Positions 8,634-16,955 of a stretch of DNA of 64,000 bases are shown here, piece after piece. The DNA is from Luteolibacter sp. Y139 (GTDB lineage: Bacteria; Verrucomicrobiota; Verrucomicrobiia; Verrucomicrobiales; Akkermansiaceae). The stretch is taken from the NCBI RefSeq assembly GCF_038066715.1, contig NZ_JBBUKT010000001.1, forward strand, positions 1,054,001-1,118,000, read 5' to 3'. The notes beneath the pieces are model-generated. The model saw nothing but the letters and a program-made list of their open reading frames with translations, did no database searches and had not been told where the DNA came from. A program made the translations under genes and the position numbers. Position 1 is the stretch's first letter; every line of letters begins with the position of its first letter.

Positions 8634-8663
8634 ACTCCCGCAATGGCTGGCCATTGCGGGAGT
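8634..8663 (-). terminator. Rho-independent terminator after the beta-barrel gene
   Basis: Near-perfect hairpin with 13-14 bp arms (ACTCCCGCAATGGC and its complement) and a 2-4 base loop. On the minus strand it is followed by TTTTT. A weaker outer stem (GTTCAAA 8621-8627 with TTTGAAC 8665-8671) extends it. It lies between the beta-barrel gene and the kinase gene, so the two are probably partly uncoupled. Confidence 0.85.
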
Positions 8664-8726
8664 CTTTGAACGTGAAGGATCCTTGTTTGTTGGAGAGTGT
8701 TTCCTGGAAAAGCTCCTCTACCGGGA

Positions 8727-10046
8727 TCAGAACTCGGCATGCAGACCGACGCTCACGCGGTTGCGGTCGTAGCTCTGGTCAGGGAAGTCGGAGTTGGAAT
8801 TGGTGTAGTTATACGACACCGTTCCGTAGAGGATGTCGGTGAACTTGACCGAAAGACCGACGTAGGCGTTCCAAATGTCTTCGTCCAGATCGCCGGAAGC
8901 CACCGGGGAACCAGCAGGACCAGCCACGAGGCGGCCGTCGCCGAAGCTTGCCGGGATGTAGTCGGTGCCGCCGAAGATGCTCAGCATCTGCGACACGGTG
9001 TATTCACCCGAGATACCCAAGCGGAACGTCTGGCGATCGGTGAATTCGTAGGTCGCGAGGTTGGCCGGCGCGGCAAGTCCCGAAGGAAGGGACCGCACGG
9101 TGTCATAACCCTCCACGCTGTAGCGTGCGAAGCCGCGGATCGAGAACTGCTCGTTCACCTGGGAACGTGCCGTCACTTCCAAGTAAGGGCTGACGTTGTT
9201 GTCAGCACCAACCGCGTCCGATTCGTGAATCTGGGCACCCGCATTGACGATCGCGATCGTGTTCGGGCTGAAGCGATGTTCAGCACCAACAAGGAGGTAG
9301 TGGTCCGTGTAGTCCGAAGCGAGATCATCGCCATCGGTCTGGGCATACTTGTATTCAGCGGTCAGGACGGTCTGCGGCGTCAGCTGATAGCGGAACTGGT
9401 TGTAAGCAGCCCAAGTGAAGCGGTCCTGGTTGTTGACATCGCCGTCGTAGTTGAGGCCGGTGAGGGTGATGCCGGTGTAGGTGGCGAAACGCTCGGTCCA
9501 GCGGTAACCGACGGAGTTGTCGGTCTCCCAGTAGAGATACTCACCCAGTTGGCGGGTGGTGGCGACGCCGTAGGCGTAGTCCGGCTCCAGCTCATAGGAG
9601 ATGAAGTTGCGGCTCGAGAAGCGCAGGCGCTCACTGAAGCGGTGCGTGAAGTTCACGCCAGCGCGGGACTGCGTATACATGTCATCCGAACCCGCGGACG
9701 CCGGCTCATCGAAGTAGTAGATCAGGCCGAGACGCGCATAGACATCCCAAGTGGTCTGCGGAGTAATCGAAACGAACGAAACCCCGACGAAAGGGTTGAT
9801 GCTCAGCGCCTCGTCTTGGTGACCCGCATACGGGACCAAGGTGTCAGGCACGGCGTCGGCGTTCGTGTCGACGAACAAATAAGCGGGCGCAGTCGGGTTG
9901 ACGTTGTCATCCCAGACGACATTGACCCCGGCGGTCCACTTCAGTGGAAGGCTCTCCTGAGCCTCGTCGGGAATGTAGTAGAGGTCGGCGCGGGCCGCTC
10001 CGAGGGAGGACGCAACGGCAAGGGTGTAAATGAGGCTGCGTTTCAT
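8727..10046 (-). CDS. Outer-membrane beta-barrel protein of an exopolysaccharide cluster
   Basis: A protein of 439 residues with a cleavable signal peptide (MKRSLIYTLAVASSLGAARA) and alternating-pattern beta strands throughout, ending in a terminal phenylalanine (VSVGLHAEF), the usual outer-membrane assembly signal. Its size and position next to Wzc- and Wza-like genes match the putative beta-barrel porins found with exosortase-type polysaccharide clusters; a role in polysaccharide transit is inferred. ATG 10046 is chosen for the signal peptide; the frame opens at 10085. A strong terminator follows. Confidence 0.85.
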   Translation of the reverse strand: MKRSLIYTLAVASSLGAARADLYYIPDEAQESLPLKWTAGVNVVWDDNVNPTAPAYLFVDTNADAVPDTLVPYAGHQDEALSINPFVGVSFVSITPQTTWDVYARLGLIYYFDEPASAGSDDMYTQSRAGVNFTHRFSERLRFSSRNFISYELEPDYAYGVATTRQLGEYLYWETDNSVGYRWTERFATYTGITLTGLNYDGDVNNQDRFTWAAYNQFRYQLTPQTVLTAEYKYAQTDGDDLASDYTDHYLLVGAEHRFSPNTIAIVNAGAQIHESDAVGADNNVSPYLEVTARSQVNEQFSIRGFARYSVEGYDTVRSLPSGLAAPANLATYEFTDRQTFRLGISGEYTVSQMLSIFGGTDYIPASFGDGRLVAGPAGSPVASGDLDEDIWNAYVGLSVKFTDILYGTVSYNYTNSNSDFPDQSYDRNRVSVGLHAEF

Positions 10047-10088
10047 GAAAAACAGGCTGCAGGGGATGGGAAATTTGCGGAGCAACGA

Positions 10089-10727
10089 TCAGTTGCGGTG
10101 GCCACGGATGAAAAACAGGAGCGACGGATTGTCTTCACCCTGATCGTCGTCGTTATCGATGTCAGAACCGATGGGCGGGGTGATGATCGGCGGAATGTTG
10201 ATCGGCGGTCCCGGAGGGATCGGAAGTCCCGGAGGTGGTCCACCAGGAGTTGGGCCGACAGGGCCTTGGCCCGGGAAATCGAGCGGATTCCAAGCTGGCT
10301 TCACGTCGACCGCAACACCCTTGGCGTCCTTGGAGTCCTTTGAGCTGTGGCCGGACTCGCCGCGGTTCGGATCGAGGCGGCTAAGAACCGCTTGAACATC
10401 GGCGAGTGCTTCCGGGGCGACAGCCACGGCGCACTGGGAGATCAGGCGCATCTTCTCGGGAGCGACCGAAGCGGCCGTCTCGACGATGGCAGCCACGGTC
10501 TTGGCGTCAGCCTTCGACTCTTGGATGGCGGCCTTGACGACTTCGCAGGCACAGTCCGGATTCGCGGAAACTTCCTTCTCCACCACTTGGAGCACCTCTG
10601 CCGGCTTTTCAGCGACGGCAATTTTGACGGAAGCAGCAAGGTTCAGGCAGTCGGTTTCAGCCGTCGCAACGGCAGGAACGATGCCCAAAGCCGCCGCCAC
10701 AAGCGCGAATCGGAACGTGGTTTTCAT
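10089..10727 (-). CDS. Secreted protein with proline-rich tail, unknown family
   Basis: A protein of 212 residues with a signal peptide (MKTTFRFALVAAALGIVPAVATA). The central part (about 25-125) is a helical, alanine-rich domain with four cysteines (DCLNL, NPDCACEVV, SQCAVAV). Residues about 145-190 are a proline/glycine-rich stretch (GPTPGGPPPGLPIPPGPPIN), and the end is acidic then basic (DIDNDDDQGEDNP... RGHRN). No known family recognised. It is 42 bases upstream of the beta-barrel gene on the same strand and probably in the same operon, so a role beside the barrel is possible. Confidence 0.75.
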   Translation of the reverse strand: MKTTFRFALVAAALGIVPAVATAETDCLNLAASVKIAVAEKPAEVLQVVEKEVSANPDCACEVVKAAIQESKADAKTVAAIVETAASVAPEKMRLISQCAVAVAPEALADVQAVLSRLDPNRGESGHSSKDSKDAKGVAVDVKPAWNPLDFPGQGPVGPTPGGPPPGLPIPPGPPINIPPIITPPIGSDIDNDDDQGEDNPSLLFFIRGHRN

Positions 10728-10768
10728 GTCAGAAATTCGAATCGGAATGTCGGGACCGGGTGAAAAAG

Positions 10769-10839
10769 AGCGGGTAGTGGGAATCGAACCCACATAGCTA
10801 GCTTGGAAGGCTAGAGCTTTACCACTAAGCTATACCCGC
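10769..10839 (-). tRNA. tRNA-Gly (anticodon TCC)
   Basis: A 71-base cloverleaf: acceptor GCGGGTA paired with TACCCGC, D arm GCTTAGTGGTAAAGC, anticodon stem CTAGC/GCTAG with loop CTTCCAA (anticodon TCC), and T arm GTGGGTTCGATTCCCAC. The CCA end is not encoded. It reads GGA/GGG codons. Confidence 0.95.
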
Positions 10840-11002
10840 GAAGTCGACGCGAAGCTAACAGCCCGCGAGAAGGGGCGGCAAGCTCTTTTTGCCGGAATTC
10901 TCTTGGTTTTACGGCCTTCAGCACTCGATTACGTAAGCCGTTGGACACTAGGATTTGGGTTGCATCGCGCACTCGTTCACGCTACCCACCGGCCGCCAGC
11001 GA

Positions 11003-11076
11003 GCGGGTGTAGTTCAATGGTAGAACATGAGCTTCCCAAGCTTGAGGCGTGGGTTCGATTCCCATCACCCGTACCA
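11003..11076 (+). tRNA. tRNA-Gly (anticodon CCC)
   Basis: Cloverleaf with acceptor GCGGGTG/CACCCGT (G1 pairs with U72), D arm GTTCAATGGTAGAAC, anticodon loop TTCCCAA (anticodon CCC), T arm GTGGGTTCGATTCCCAT. The CCA end is encoded (11074-11076). It is divergent from the other glycine tRNA 164 bases away. Confidence 0.93.
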
Positions 11077-11109
11077 CCTCCCTCTTCTGCCTCCCCTTTC
11101 CAGCCGGAT

Positions 11110-11670
11110 TTACCGGCTGACGTGGATGTTTGCGTCCTCATGGAACCGCCATGGAAGGTCCTGAGCCCTTGATATTCCAATCCGGAAGCTGCTGACGACG
11201 CTCGCGGAGACCCCTGTAACCATCCCCGTGCTTTCGCCGTCAAGAAAGGGGGTTCCATGAGCATCGCCATCGATCCCCAGCGCTCGCGTCAGTTTGCCAG
11301 GGCCGGAGCACAGCTCATGCACCTTCGATTTACCCCGGCGCTCCATCATCCGCTCGATGCCCGCCAAGGGCTCCAGGGCGCGGAGCAGCACGAATCCCGA
11401 TCCCTGTGGCCCGTGGACGAGCACATTGAAGAGCCAGTGGACCCCGTAGTTGAGATAAACGTAAGCGGTCCCCGCGGGATGTGACGCGACAAAGGCCCGT
11501 GCACCCTGCCGGAAAAAGGTATGGCAGGCTTCATCGCCCTCCGCCGCATAGGCCTCGGTCTCCACAATCCGGCCCTCACAGCCATTCCAGAGAAACTTCG
11601 CGCCGATCAGCGCACGAGCGCAGTCCACCACGGAGTGCCGCTCAAAGAACCCTGCCGTCAGCCGTTCCAT
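11110..11670 (-). CDS. mpg: 3-methyladenine DNA glycosylase (AAG/Mpg family)
   Basis: A protein of 186 residues that excises alkylated purines (3-methyladenine, hypoxanthine) in base excision repair. Family marks are LIGAKFLWNGCEGRIVETEA with the catalytic Glu of the VETEAY block, YVYLNYGVHWLFNVLV, and GPGKLTRALGID. Length is normal for bacterial members. ATG 11670 is preferred; a TTG at 11679 overlapping the stop of the Nif3-like gene is an alternative. It is the last gene of a pair with that gene. Confidence 0.93.
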   Translation of the reverse strand: MERLTAGFFERHSVVDCARALIGAKFLWNGCEGRIVETEAYAAEGDEACHTFFRQGARAFVASHPAGTAYVYLNYGVHWLFNVLVHGPQGSGFVLLRALEPLAGIERMMERRGKSKVHELCSGPGKLTRALGIDGDAHGTPFLDGESTGMVTGVSASVVSSFRIGISRAQDLPWRFHEDANIHVSR

Positions 11671-11675
11671 CACCC

Positions 11676-12431
11676 TCAAAGCCCGGTCGGGCGGTCAATG
11701 AACACCTGCTCCAGCGCGAAATCCCGCGCCAGCCGCCCAGCCAGCGCCTTCACCCCGAAGGTCTCGGTCGCGTAGTGCCCCGCGTAGAGGAGGTTCACCC
11801 CCAGCTCCTCCGCCAACGGATAACTCCAATGCGGCCCTTCGCCGGTGATGAATGTATCAACTCCCGACTTCGGGCAAATTGCAACTTCCGAGCCCGCCCC
11901 GCCAGTCACCAAACCTATCTTCCGCACAGTCTCCGGCCCGCCCGGACACACATGAACGGAACCTCCAACCACTTCGGACACCTTTAAAATCAACGACTCA
12001 CGAGAAATATCCGTCTCCGCAACCAACCCCAGCCTTACCCCTTTCCAGTCAAAGAAAGTGCCGCTCACCTCAAATCCCAAGGCTTTGAGCATCAGAACGT
12101 TATTCCCCAGCTCAGGATGCACATCCAGCGGCAGGTGAGCCGAATAGATCGCCAGCCCTCCATCCATCGCCGCCTTGATCTTTCTATAGAAGGCCCGCGT
12201 CAGCGGCTGCATCCCCTGCCAGAACATCCCGTGGTGCACCACTAACAGATCCGCACCCGCTGCCACCGCCGCCTCTACCACCGGCAGCGACGCATCCACC
12301 GCCGCGGCGACCTTCGTAACCGCGCCGCCATTCTCAAGCTGCAAGCCATTCACCGCCCCGGAATAGTCCGGGATCTCGGAAATCCTCAGCTCCGCGTCGA
12401 GAAACGCCACGATCTCCTGCAAGCTCGCCAT
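11676..12431 (-). CDS. Nif3-like dinuclear metal-centre protein (DUF34)
   Basis: A protein of 251 residues of the Nif3/YbgI (NIF3-like) family. The metal-binding residues typical of the family are visible: VVHHGMFW (about 64-71), YSAHLPLDVHPELGNN (about 96-111), GEGPHW and GHYATETFG near the C-terminus. The family forms toroidal hexamers with two metals per subunit; GTP cyclohydrolase-like activity has been proposed for some members but the physiological role is not settled. The end overlaps or abuts the glycosylase gene, so both are probably on one transcript. Confidence 0.92.
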   Translation of the reverse strand: MASLQEIVAFLDAELRISEIPDYSGAVNGLQLENGGAVTKVAAAVDASLPVVEAAVAAGADLLVVHHGMFWQGMQPLTRAFYRKIKAAMDGGLAIYSAHLPLDVHPELGNNVLMLKALGFEVSGTFFDWKGVRLGLVAETDISRESLILKVSEVVGGSVHVCPGGPETVRKIGLVTGGAGSEVAICPKSGVDTFITGEGPHWSYPLAEELGVNLLYAGHYATETFGVKALAGRLARDFALEQVFIDRPTGL

Positions 12432-12441
12432 GCCCGAGCCT

Positions 12442-13200
12442 TCACTCCCCGCAGAAGCGAGTCAAATCCCCCGGCAGCTCCGATCGCCATTCCCTCATGC
12501 CGCCCCACTCCGCCACCAGCTTGCACGCATGCAGCGCATGTCGCGGCAAGATCAGCCGCGACACCGACTCGTCAGAAAGCCCGTCCGCCATCTGCTCCAA
12601 GTACGGCCGCCCGTCCGTCCCGTAGATCTTGTCCCCCACCAGCGGATGGCCGAGATGCTCCAGATGCACGCGGATCTGGTGCATCCGCCCGGTCTCCGGA
12701 AAACACCGGACCACGCCGAACTCGCCGAACTCGCCGAGCGCATTCGAAAACCGCCGCTCCACCCGGAAGGCCGTCACGCAGTCCCGCCCCGCCGGATCCA
12801 CCGCCTGCCGCAGCCAGATTTCCCCACCTGCTCTTATAATAGCAGCCTCCACCCGCGTCTCCTCCCACTCCGGCCAGCCGTGAACCACCGCCAGGTATTC
12901 CTTCCCAATCTCCCGCCGCTCGAATTGCCGCGAAAAATGCCGTGCCGCGGCCGCATGCTTCGCCACCAGCACCAGCCCGCTGGTCTCCCGGTCCAGCCGC
13001 GTTAGGATCGAAAGCCGCGCCCCATTGGCGATTTCATACCTCAGCAGCTCCTCCAGCCCGCCCAGCAAGGTCGCCTCCACCTTCCCGTTCGCCGGGTGCA
13101 CGGCCAACGGCGCCGGTTTGTCGACGACGATCCAGTCGTCCGACTCATCGATCACCCGGAAATCGCACACCGCCCGCACGCGGATGACATTCCGTTTCAA
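12442..13200 (-). CDS. RluA-family pseudouridine synthase
   Basis: A protein of 252 residues that isomerises uridines in RNA. The catalytic motif is RLDRETSGLVLVAK with Asp about 70; others are VVDKPAPLAVHP, GKEYLAVVHG and FPETGRMHQIRVHLEHLGHP shown in parts as TGRMHQIRVHLE and GHPLVGDKIYG. There is no obvious N-terminal S4 domain. The target (rRNA or tRNA position) cannot be told. The frame opens with TTG at 13200; GTG codons at 13179 and 13170 are alternative starts. It diverges from lpxC-fabZ, whose start is 42 bases away. Confidence 0.92.
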   Translation of the reverse strand: MKRNVIRVRAVCDFRVIDESDDWIVVDKPAPLAVHPANGKVEATLLGGLEELLRYEIANGARLSILTRLDRETSGLVLVAKHAAAARHFSRQFERREIGKEYLAVVHGWPEWEETRVEAAIIRAGGEIWLRQAVDPAGRDCVTAFRVERRFSNALGEFGEFGVVRCFPETGRMHQIRVHLEHLGHPLVGDKIYGTDGRPYLEQMADGLSDESVSRLILPRHALHACKLVAEWGGMREWRSELPGDLTRFCGE

Positions 13201-13242
13201 TCTTCAATCGACAATCTCCAATCGACCCTTTCCCCTACGCCG

Positions 13243-14556
13243 ATGTCCGCCGACGCGCAGCACACCCTCGCTTCCACCGCCACTCTCGAGGGTACCTCCC
13301 TTCATACCGGAGCCAAAGTCACCCTCACCCTCAAGCCTGCGCCCGTGGATCACGGCTTTAAGTTCCGCCGCGTCGATCTGCCGGATCAGCCGTTCATCGA
13401 TGCCGACGCGGACAAGGTGCAGACCGTCGAGCGCGCCACCACCCTTGCCGAGGGTTCGGTCAAGGTTCACACCGTCGAGCACGTCCTCTCCGCCCTCACC
13501 GGCATGGGCGTGGACAATGCCATCATCGAAATGGACGCCAATGAGCCGCCAATCGGCGATGGCTCCTCCCGCCCCTTCGTCGAGCTCATCAAGAAGGCCG
13601 GCCTCGCCGCCCAGGATGCGCCCCGCAAGATCTGGGAAATCCGCGAGCCCATCCACCAGGAAACCGGCGACGGCTCGTTGATCACCATCGTCCCCAGCAA
13701 GACTTTCCGCGTCTCCGTCACCAATGTCGGCCCCGACGGCCGCTTCACCCAATACTTCTCCAGCGAAGTCACCCCGGAACTCTACGAGAAGGAAATCGCT
13801 CCGGCCCGCACCTTCGTTTACTACGAGGACGTCAAGCCGCTGTTAGAAAAAGGCCTCATCAAGGGCGGCTCGCTTGAGAACGCCGTCGTCGTCCGCGGCA
13901 ACGAGGTGATGAGCAAGGAAGCCCTTCGTTTCCCCAATGAATTCGCCCGCCACAAGGCGCTCGATGTCATCGGCGATCTGATCCTTTCCGGCAAGCGCAT
14001 CCTCGGCCACGTCATCGCCGTGAAGCCGGGCCACGGCCCGAACTCGAAACTCGCTGCCACGCTGAAGCGCGAATACGGCCGCATGCGCTCCCTCGCCGCG
14101 CCCTTCGCCCTGCCACGCGGCGAGACCGTCCTCGATATCAACGACGTCCTCAAGATCCTGCCTCATCGCTACCCGTTCCTGATGGTGGACCGCATCATCG
14201 ACATGGTCGGCGACTCGAAGTGCACCGGCGTGAAGAACGTCACCATCAACGAGCCCTACTTCATCGGACACTTCCCTGGCCATCCCATCATGCCCGGCGT
14301 GCTTCAGCTCGAAGCCATGGCTCAGGTTTCCTCCGTCCTCATGCTCCGCAAGCCGGAGAATCAAGGGAAGATCGGCTACTTCATGAGCGCGGACAACGTG
14401 AAGTGGCGCCGCCCCGTGCTTCCCGGCGACACCCTTCACATCGAAGCCGAAGTCATCAAGATCCGCGGCTCCATCGGCCAAACCCGCTGCCGCTGCATGG
14501 TCGGAAACGAAGTCGCCTCGGAAGCCGAACTGAAGTTCGCGCTCGTCGCCCAGTAA
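13243..14556 (+). CDS. lpxC/fabZ: Bifunctional LpxC-FabZ fusion (UDP-acylGlcNAc deacetylase / hydroxyacyl-ACP dehydratase)
   Basis: A protein of 437 residues with two enzymes in one chain. Residues about 5-285 are LpxC, the committed step of lipid A synthesis: zinc ligands in HTVEHVLSAL (His80) and FARHKALDVIGDL (about His237, Asp241), plus the general-base region VKPGHGPNSKLA. Residues about 300-437 are FabZ: HRYPFLMVDR (about His308), GHFPGHPIMPGVLQ and the catalytic Glu in LQLEAMAQ. The fusion is known from Bacteroidota and Verrucomicrobiota-type genomes and links lipid A supply to fatty-acid elongation. ATG 13243 is chosen because upstream codons do not match LpxC. Confidence 0.96.
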   Translation: MSADAQHTLASTATLEGTSLHTGAKVTLTLKPAPVDHGFKFRRVDLPDQPFIDADADKVQTVERATTLAEGSVKVHTVEHVLSALTGMGVDNAIIEMDANEPPIGDGSSRPFVELIKKAGLAAQDAPRKIWEIREPIHQETGDGSLITIVPSKTFRVSVTNVGPDGRFTQYFSSEVTPELYEKEIAPARTFVYYEDVKPLLEKGLIKGGSLENAVVVRGNEVMSKEALRFPNEFARHKALDVIGDLILSGKRILGHVIAVKPGHGPNSKLAATLKREYGRMRSLAAPFALPRGETVLDINDVLKILPHRYPFLMVDRIIDMVGDSKCTGVKNVTINEPYFIGHFPGHPIMPGVLQLEAMAQVSSVLMLRKPENQGKIGYFMSADNVKWRRPVLPGDTLHIEAEVIKIRGSIGQTRCRCMVGNEVASEAELKFALVAQ

Positions 14557-14695
14557 ACGGCCCCGCCCGATAATAGCCGCAGGCCCTCGGACTGCTGGGA
14601 TCATTCCCAGCTTCCCGGATGCACAGTGGTGCGATTCGTTCTAACAACCGGAAGCGATTCTGGAAGGTTGCCTGTGCCAGCATAGGCGGCGTACC

Positions 14696-15133
14696 TCACC
14701 CTGCATCCGAAAGCTCCGAATCCAACAGGGCACGTTTGAATCGCCACCACTGTCCCGCGACCAAGGCGAGCCATAAAAGCAGATAGCTCGGCAAAACCAT
14801 CGAATGCCGCATTGAGGCGGAAAAACCCGGTCTATCGGCAATCAGCCAAGCAAGACCCAATTCCGCGAGGTGCTTTGCTTTCTGCTTGGTTTCCTCATCG
14901 CGTATCACCTTGCGATCCACGTCAAATTCGAGCAATCCCGTAGCAATGGGATCCCGCCAAACCGCAAAACTGGCAGTTCCCCAAACATTCCACACCTTCA
15001 CCTCCACCCTTCCGCTCCCCGAAATGAGAGTGGCATAACGCATCGAATCCACCCACGCCCAAAGCAAAAACACCAGCCCCGGCACGCCGAGCCAAAAGGC
15101 GCGTGAGCGGAACAAGCGGAAGCGCATGATCAT
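14696..15133 (-). CDS. Small membrane protein of unknown function
   Basis: A protein of 145 residues with a hydrophobic N-terminal helix (about 12-30, AFWLGVPGLVFLLWAWVD), a soluble middle (about 31-105) and a second helix (about 110-128, LPSYLLLWLALVAGQWW), followed by a basic then acidic end. The middle part would lie in the periplasm. No family recognised. An alternative start two codons in (ATG 15127) is possible. Neighbours on both sides are on the other strand, so it is probably a single gene. Confidence 0.65.
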   Translation of the reverse strand: MIMRFRLFRSRAFWLGVPGLVFLLWAWVDSMRYATLISGSGRVEVKVWNVWGTASFAVWRDPIATGLLEFDVDRKVIRDEETKQKAKHLAELGLAWLIADRPGFSASMRHSMVLPSYLLLWLALVAGQWWRFKRALLDSELSDAG

Positions 15134-15203
15134 CCACTAGCAACTAACTGCCCCACCGCAAAGCCAGCATTGACCCGCCCCCACTTTCCCGAAGAGTCAC
15201 AGC

Positions 15204-15746
15204 GTGCCCTCGTTGCCTGATGCCTGGCTCGCCACGCCGCGGAAATTCCCGCTGCGGGACAAGCTCATCTACCTGCGGGTCGTGCGGCCGGAATGGGCGG
15301 AAGAAGATGACCTCCGCCATTTCTTCGAGAACCACCGCCGTGTGCTCACCCGTGGCCGGCTTGTTCTCGCCGCAGTGATCCAGGCAAATCCCTCCCTCTA
15401 CGAACCCCGCGGACCGGACGCTCCCGGCGAAGTCGTCTACGACTTCACCGGCCGCATGGCGGAAGACGAGCTCCTCCACCTGGCGGACCGGCTGGAAACC
15501 CTCCGCCGCGACGGCTCGCGCGACGAGCGTGCCGACCGCATCGGCGACTATCTCGCACGGCGCGACGAGCGCGTCTTCGGCTGGCCCATTCCCGAAGGCT
15601 GGGGCCCGGAAACCTGCCGCATTTCCTCGGTCTATTTCCCGCGCCATCACCTGTGGGGTTGCCGGCTCGAGGAAAAGATCGTGCCGGTCTGCGTGGATCC
15701 CGAGACCGGAGTGGCGGTCGTCTTCCCCGCCAAATACTGGAGTTGA
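15204..15746 (+). CDS. Conserved-looking soluble protein, unknown function
   Basis: A protein of 180 residues, starting at GTG with GAAGAG upstream as a plausible ribosome site. It has no signal peptide or membrane segment. It is rich in charged residues and aromatic C-terminal blocks (RISSVYFPRHHLWGCRLEE, VFPAKYWS). I do not recognise the family. The codon use fits the neighbourhood, so I treat it as real; it stands alone between two minus-strand genes. Confidence 0.65.
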   Translation: MPSLPDAWLATPRKFPLRDKLIYLRVVRPEWAEEDDLRHFFENHRRVLTRGRLVLAAVIQANPSLYEPRGPDAPGEVVYDFTGRMAEDELLHLADRLETLRRDGSRDERADRIGDYLARRDERVFGWPIPEGWGPETCRISSVYFPRHHLWGCRLEEKIVPVCVDPETGVAVVFPAKYWS

Positions 15747-15770
15747 GCAGAGACGCCGGACTCATGGCCA

Positions 15771-16955
15771 TCACACGGCAAGTGTCAGCGCCTGCGCGTT
15801 CGCCCAGCGCTTGAGCAGGCGGTATTCAAACTCCCCCGGCCAGCGGTTCCACTTGCCGCGGACCTGGACGATTCGGCGCGTGGCGCGTTCGACTTCGATG
15901 GTAAGTCGCGCCTCGTGACGAACGGGAACGATGGCAGGATGAAGCTGCCGCAGCGAAAAGATCGCCGATCTTCCACTCCGGCAACGGCGCCAATAGCCCG
16001 ACACGCAGTGCCTTAGCGCCTCGCCTTCCGCAATGAGCTGCGCGTGGCAAAGCTTCTCGCGGAACGTCCACACCGAGGGATCTTCGAAGCCCTCCGCGCA
16101 AACCACCTCATAGGAACTGACGTCCGGCATCGGCGCCCAAGTCGCCTCGCTGAGGTGACGAAGCTCAGCTCGCAGGCCGGAGCGAGTGAGATCCGTGTCG
16201 CGAAAGCGAACTCCTTCCTTCAGGGCCGCATCCAACAACGATCGCCACCGTCTGAAGGCATGCAGCCTCAGCTCGCTGAGAGGGAGATCGACCAGCAAGC
16301 AGGCACGGTTGACGTGATGGTGATGAAGCAGCTCCACAATCACATCCGAGATCACACCAAATTCCCGCGCATCGAATTCTCGCGCCGAAGCCACCTTGGC
16401 AAACAGCCGCGACCACAAGTCGCCGTAACCGAATTCGAGGACACTGTTATGAGCGAGCACCTCGGTGATCAGAGCATCCGGGGCGCTGAGCGAAGCGAGC
16501 TGCCCCCAGCGCAGTGCTTGCGGGATCGTCAATGTCTCCGGGGCCTGCATCGCGAAATGGACCGCGCGCCCGCTGATCGACGCCGGGAAACCTTCCGCCT
16601 TACGCCAGCTACCACCGCGGGCGAGATGGCAGAACCAATCCCGCTCGAACGTCCGGAGATCGCCACGCGTTCGCCACGCCGAATCAAAGAACCTGGGAAC
16701 CGGCCACTCCACGAAGAGATGCCGGAGCAGATCCGACCACATCTCCTCTGGCGATAGCCGGGCAGCGGGACGCCACGACTCGGGTTCACGCCGCCACTCG
16801 CCCGCGTAGGCCGCCACTCGCGAAAGCATCGGCACAATTTCCGCGGACAGCGGGTGAACTTGATCGAGCAAGTGACTTCGCTCGACGAGAACTTCGACAA
16901 GCCGTCGGCAAGGATCACGCAAGGGCACCGTGATCTTGCGAGGCGTATGGAACAT
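15771..16955 (-). CDS. PcfJ-like domain protein
   Basis: The C-terminal third carries the PcfJ pattern: LIAEGEALRHCVSGYWRRC, SAIFSLRQ, LTIEV and RRIVQVRGKWNRWP. PcfJ-type proteins were named from conjugative plasmid pCF10 but are also found on chromosomes; their biochemical role is unknown. The N-terminal two thirds is a helical region without recognised domains. I place the start at ATG 16955 (MFHTPRKITV); the frame stays open to 17135 with an ATG at 17084, so the protein may be 394 to 454 residues. No mobile-element genes are nearby. Confidence 0.75.
   Translation of the reverse strand: MFHTPRKITVPLRDPCRRLVEVLVERSHLLDQVHPLSAEIVPMLSRVAAYAGEWRREPESWRPAARLSPEEMWSDLLRHLFVEWPVPRFFDSAWRTRGDLRTFERDWFCHLARGGSWRKAEGFPASISGRAVHFAMQAPETLTIPQALRWGQLASLSAPDALITEVLAHNSVLEFGYGDLWSRLFAKVASAREFDAREFGVISDVIVELLHHHHVNRACLLVDLPLSELRLHAFRRWRSLLDAALKEGVRFRDTDLTRSGLRAELRHLSEATWAPMPDVSSYEVVCAEGFEDPSVWTFREKLCHAQLIAEGEALRHCVSGYWRRCRSGRSAIFSLRQLHPAIVPVRHEARLTIEVERATRRIVQVRGKWNRWPGEFEYRLLKRWANAQALTLAV

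Noticed and set aside
8697-10343. Open frame of 548 codons antisense to the beta-barrel gene
   Set aside because: Shadow of a gene with clear signal peptide and C-terminal Phe on the other strand.
10903-11172. 89-codon open frame on the plus strand
   Set aside because: It covers a tRNA-Gly gene, which explains the sequence.
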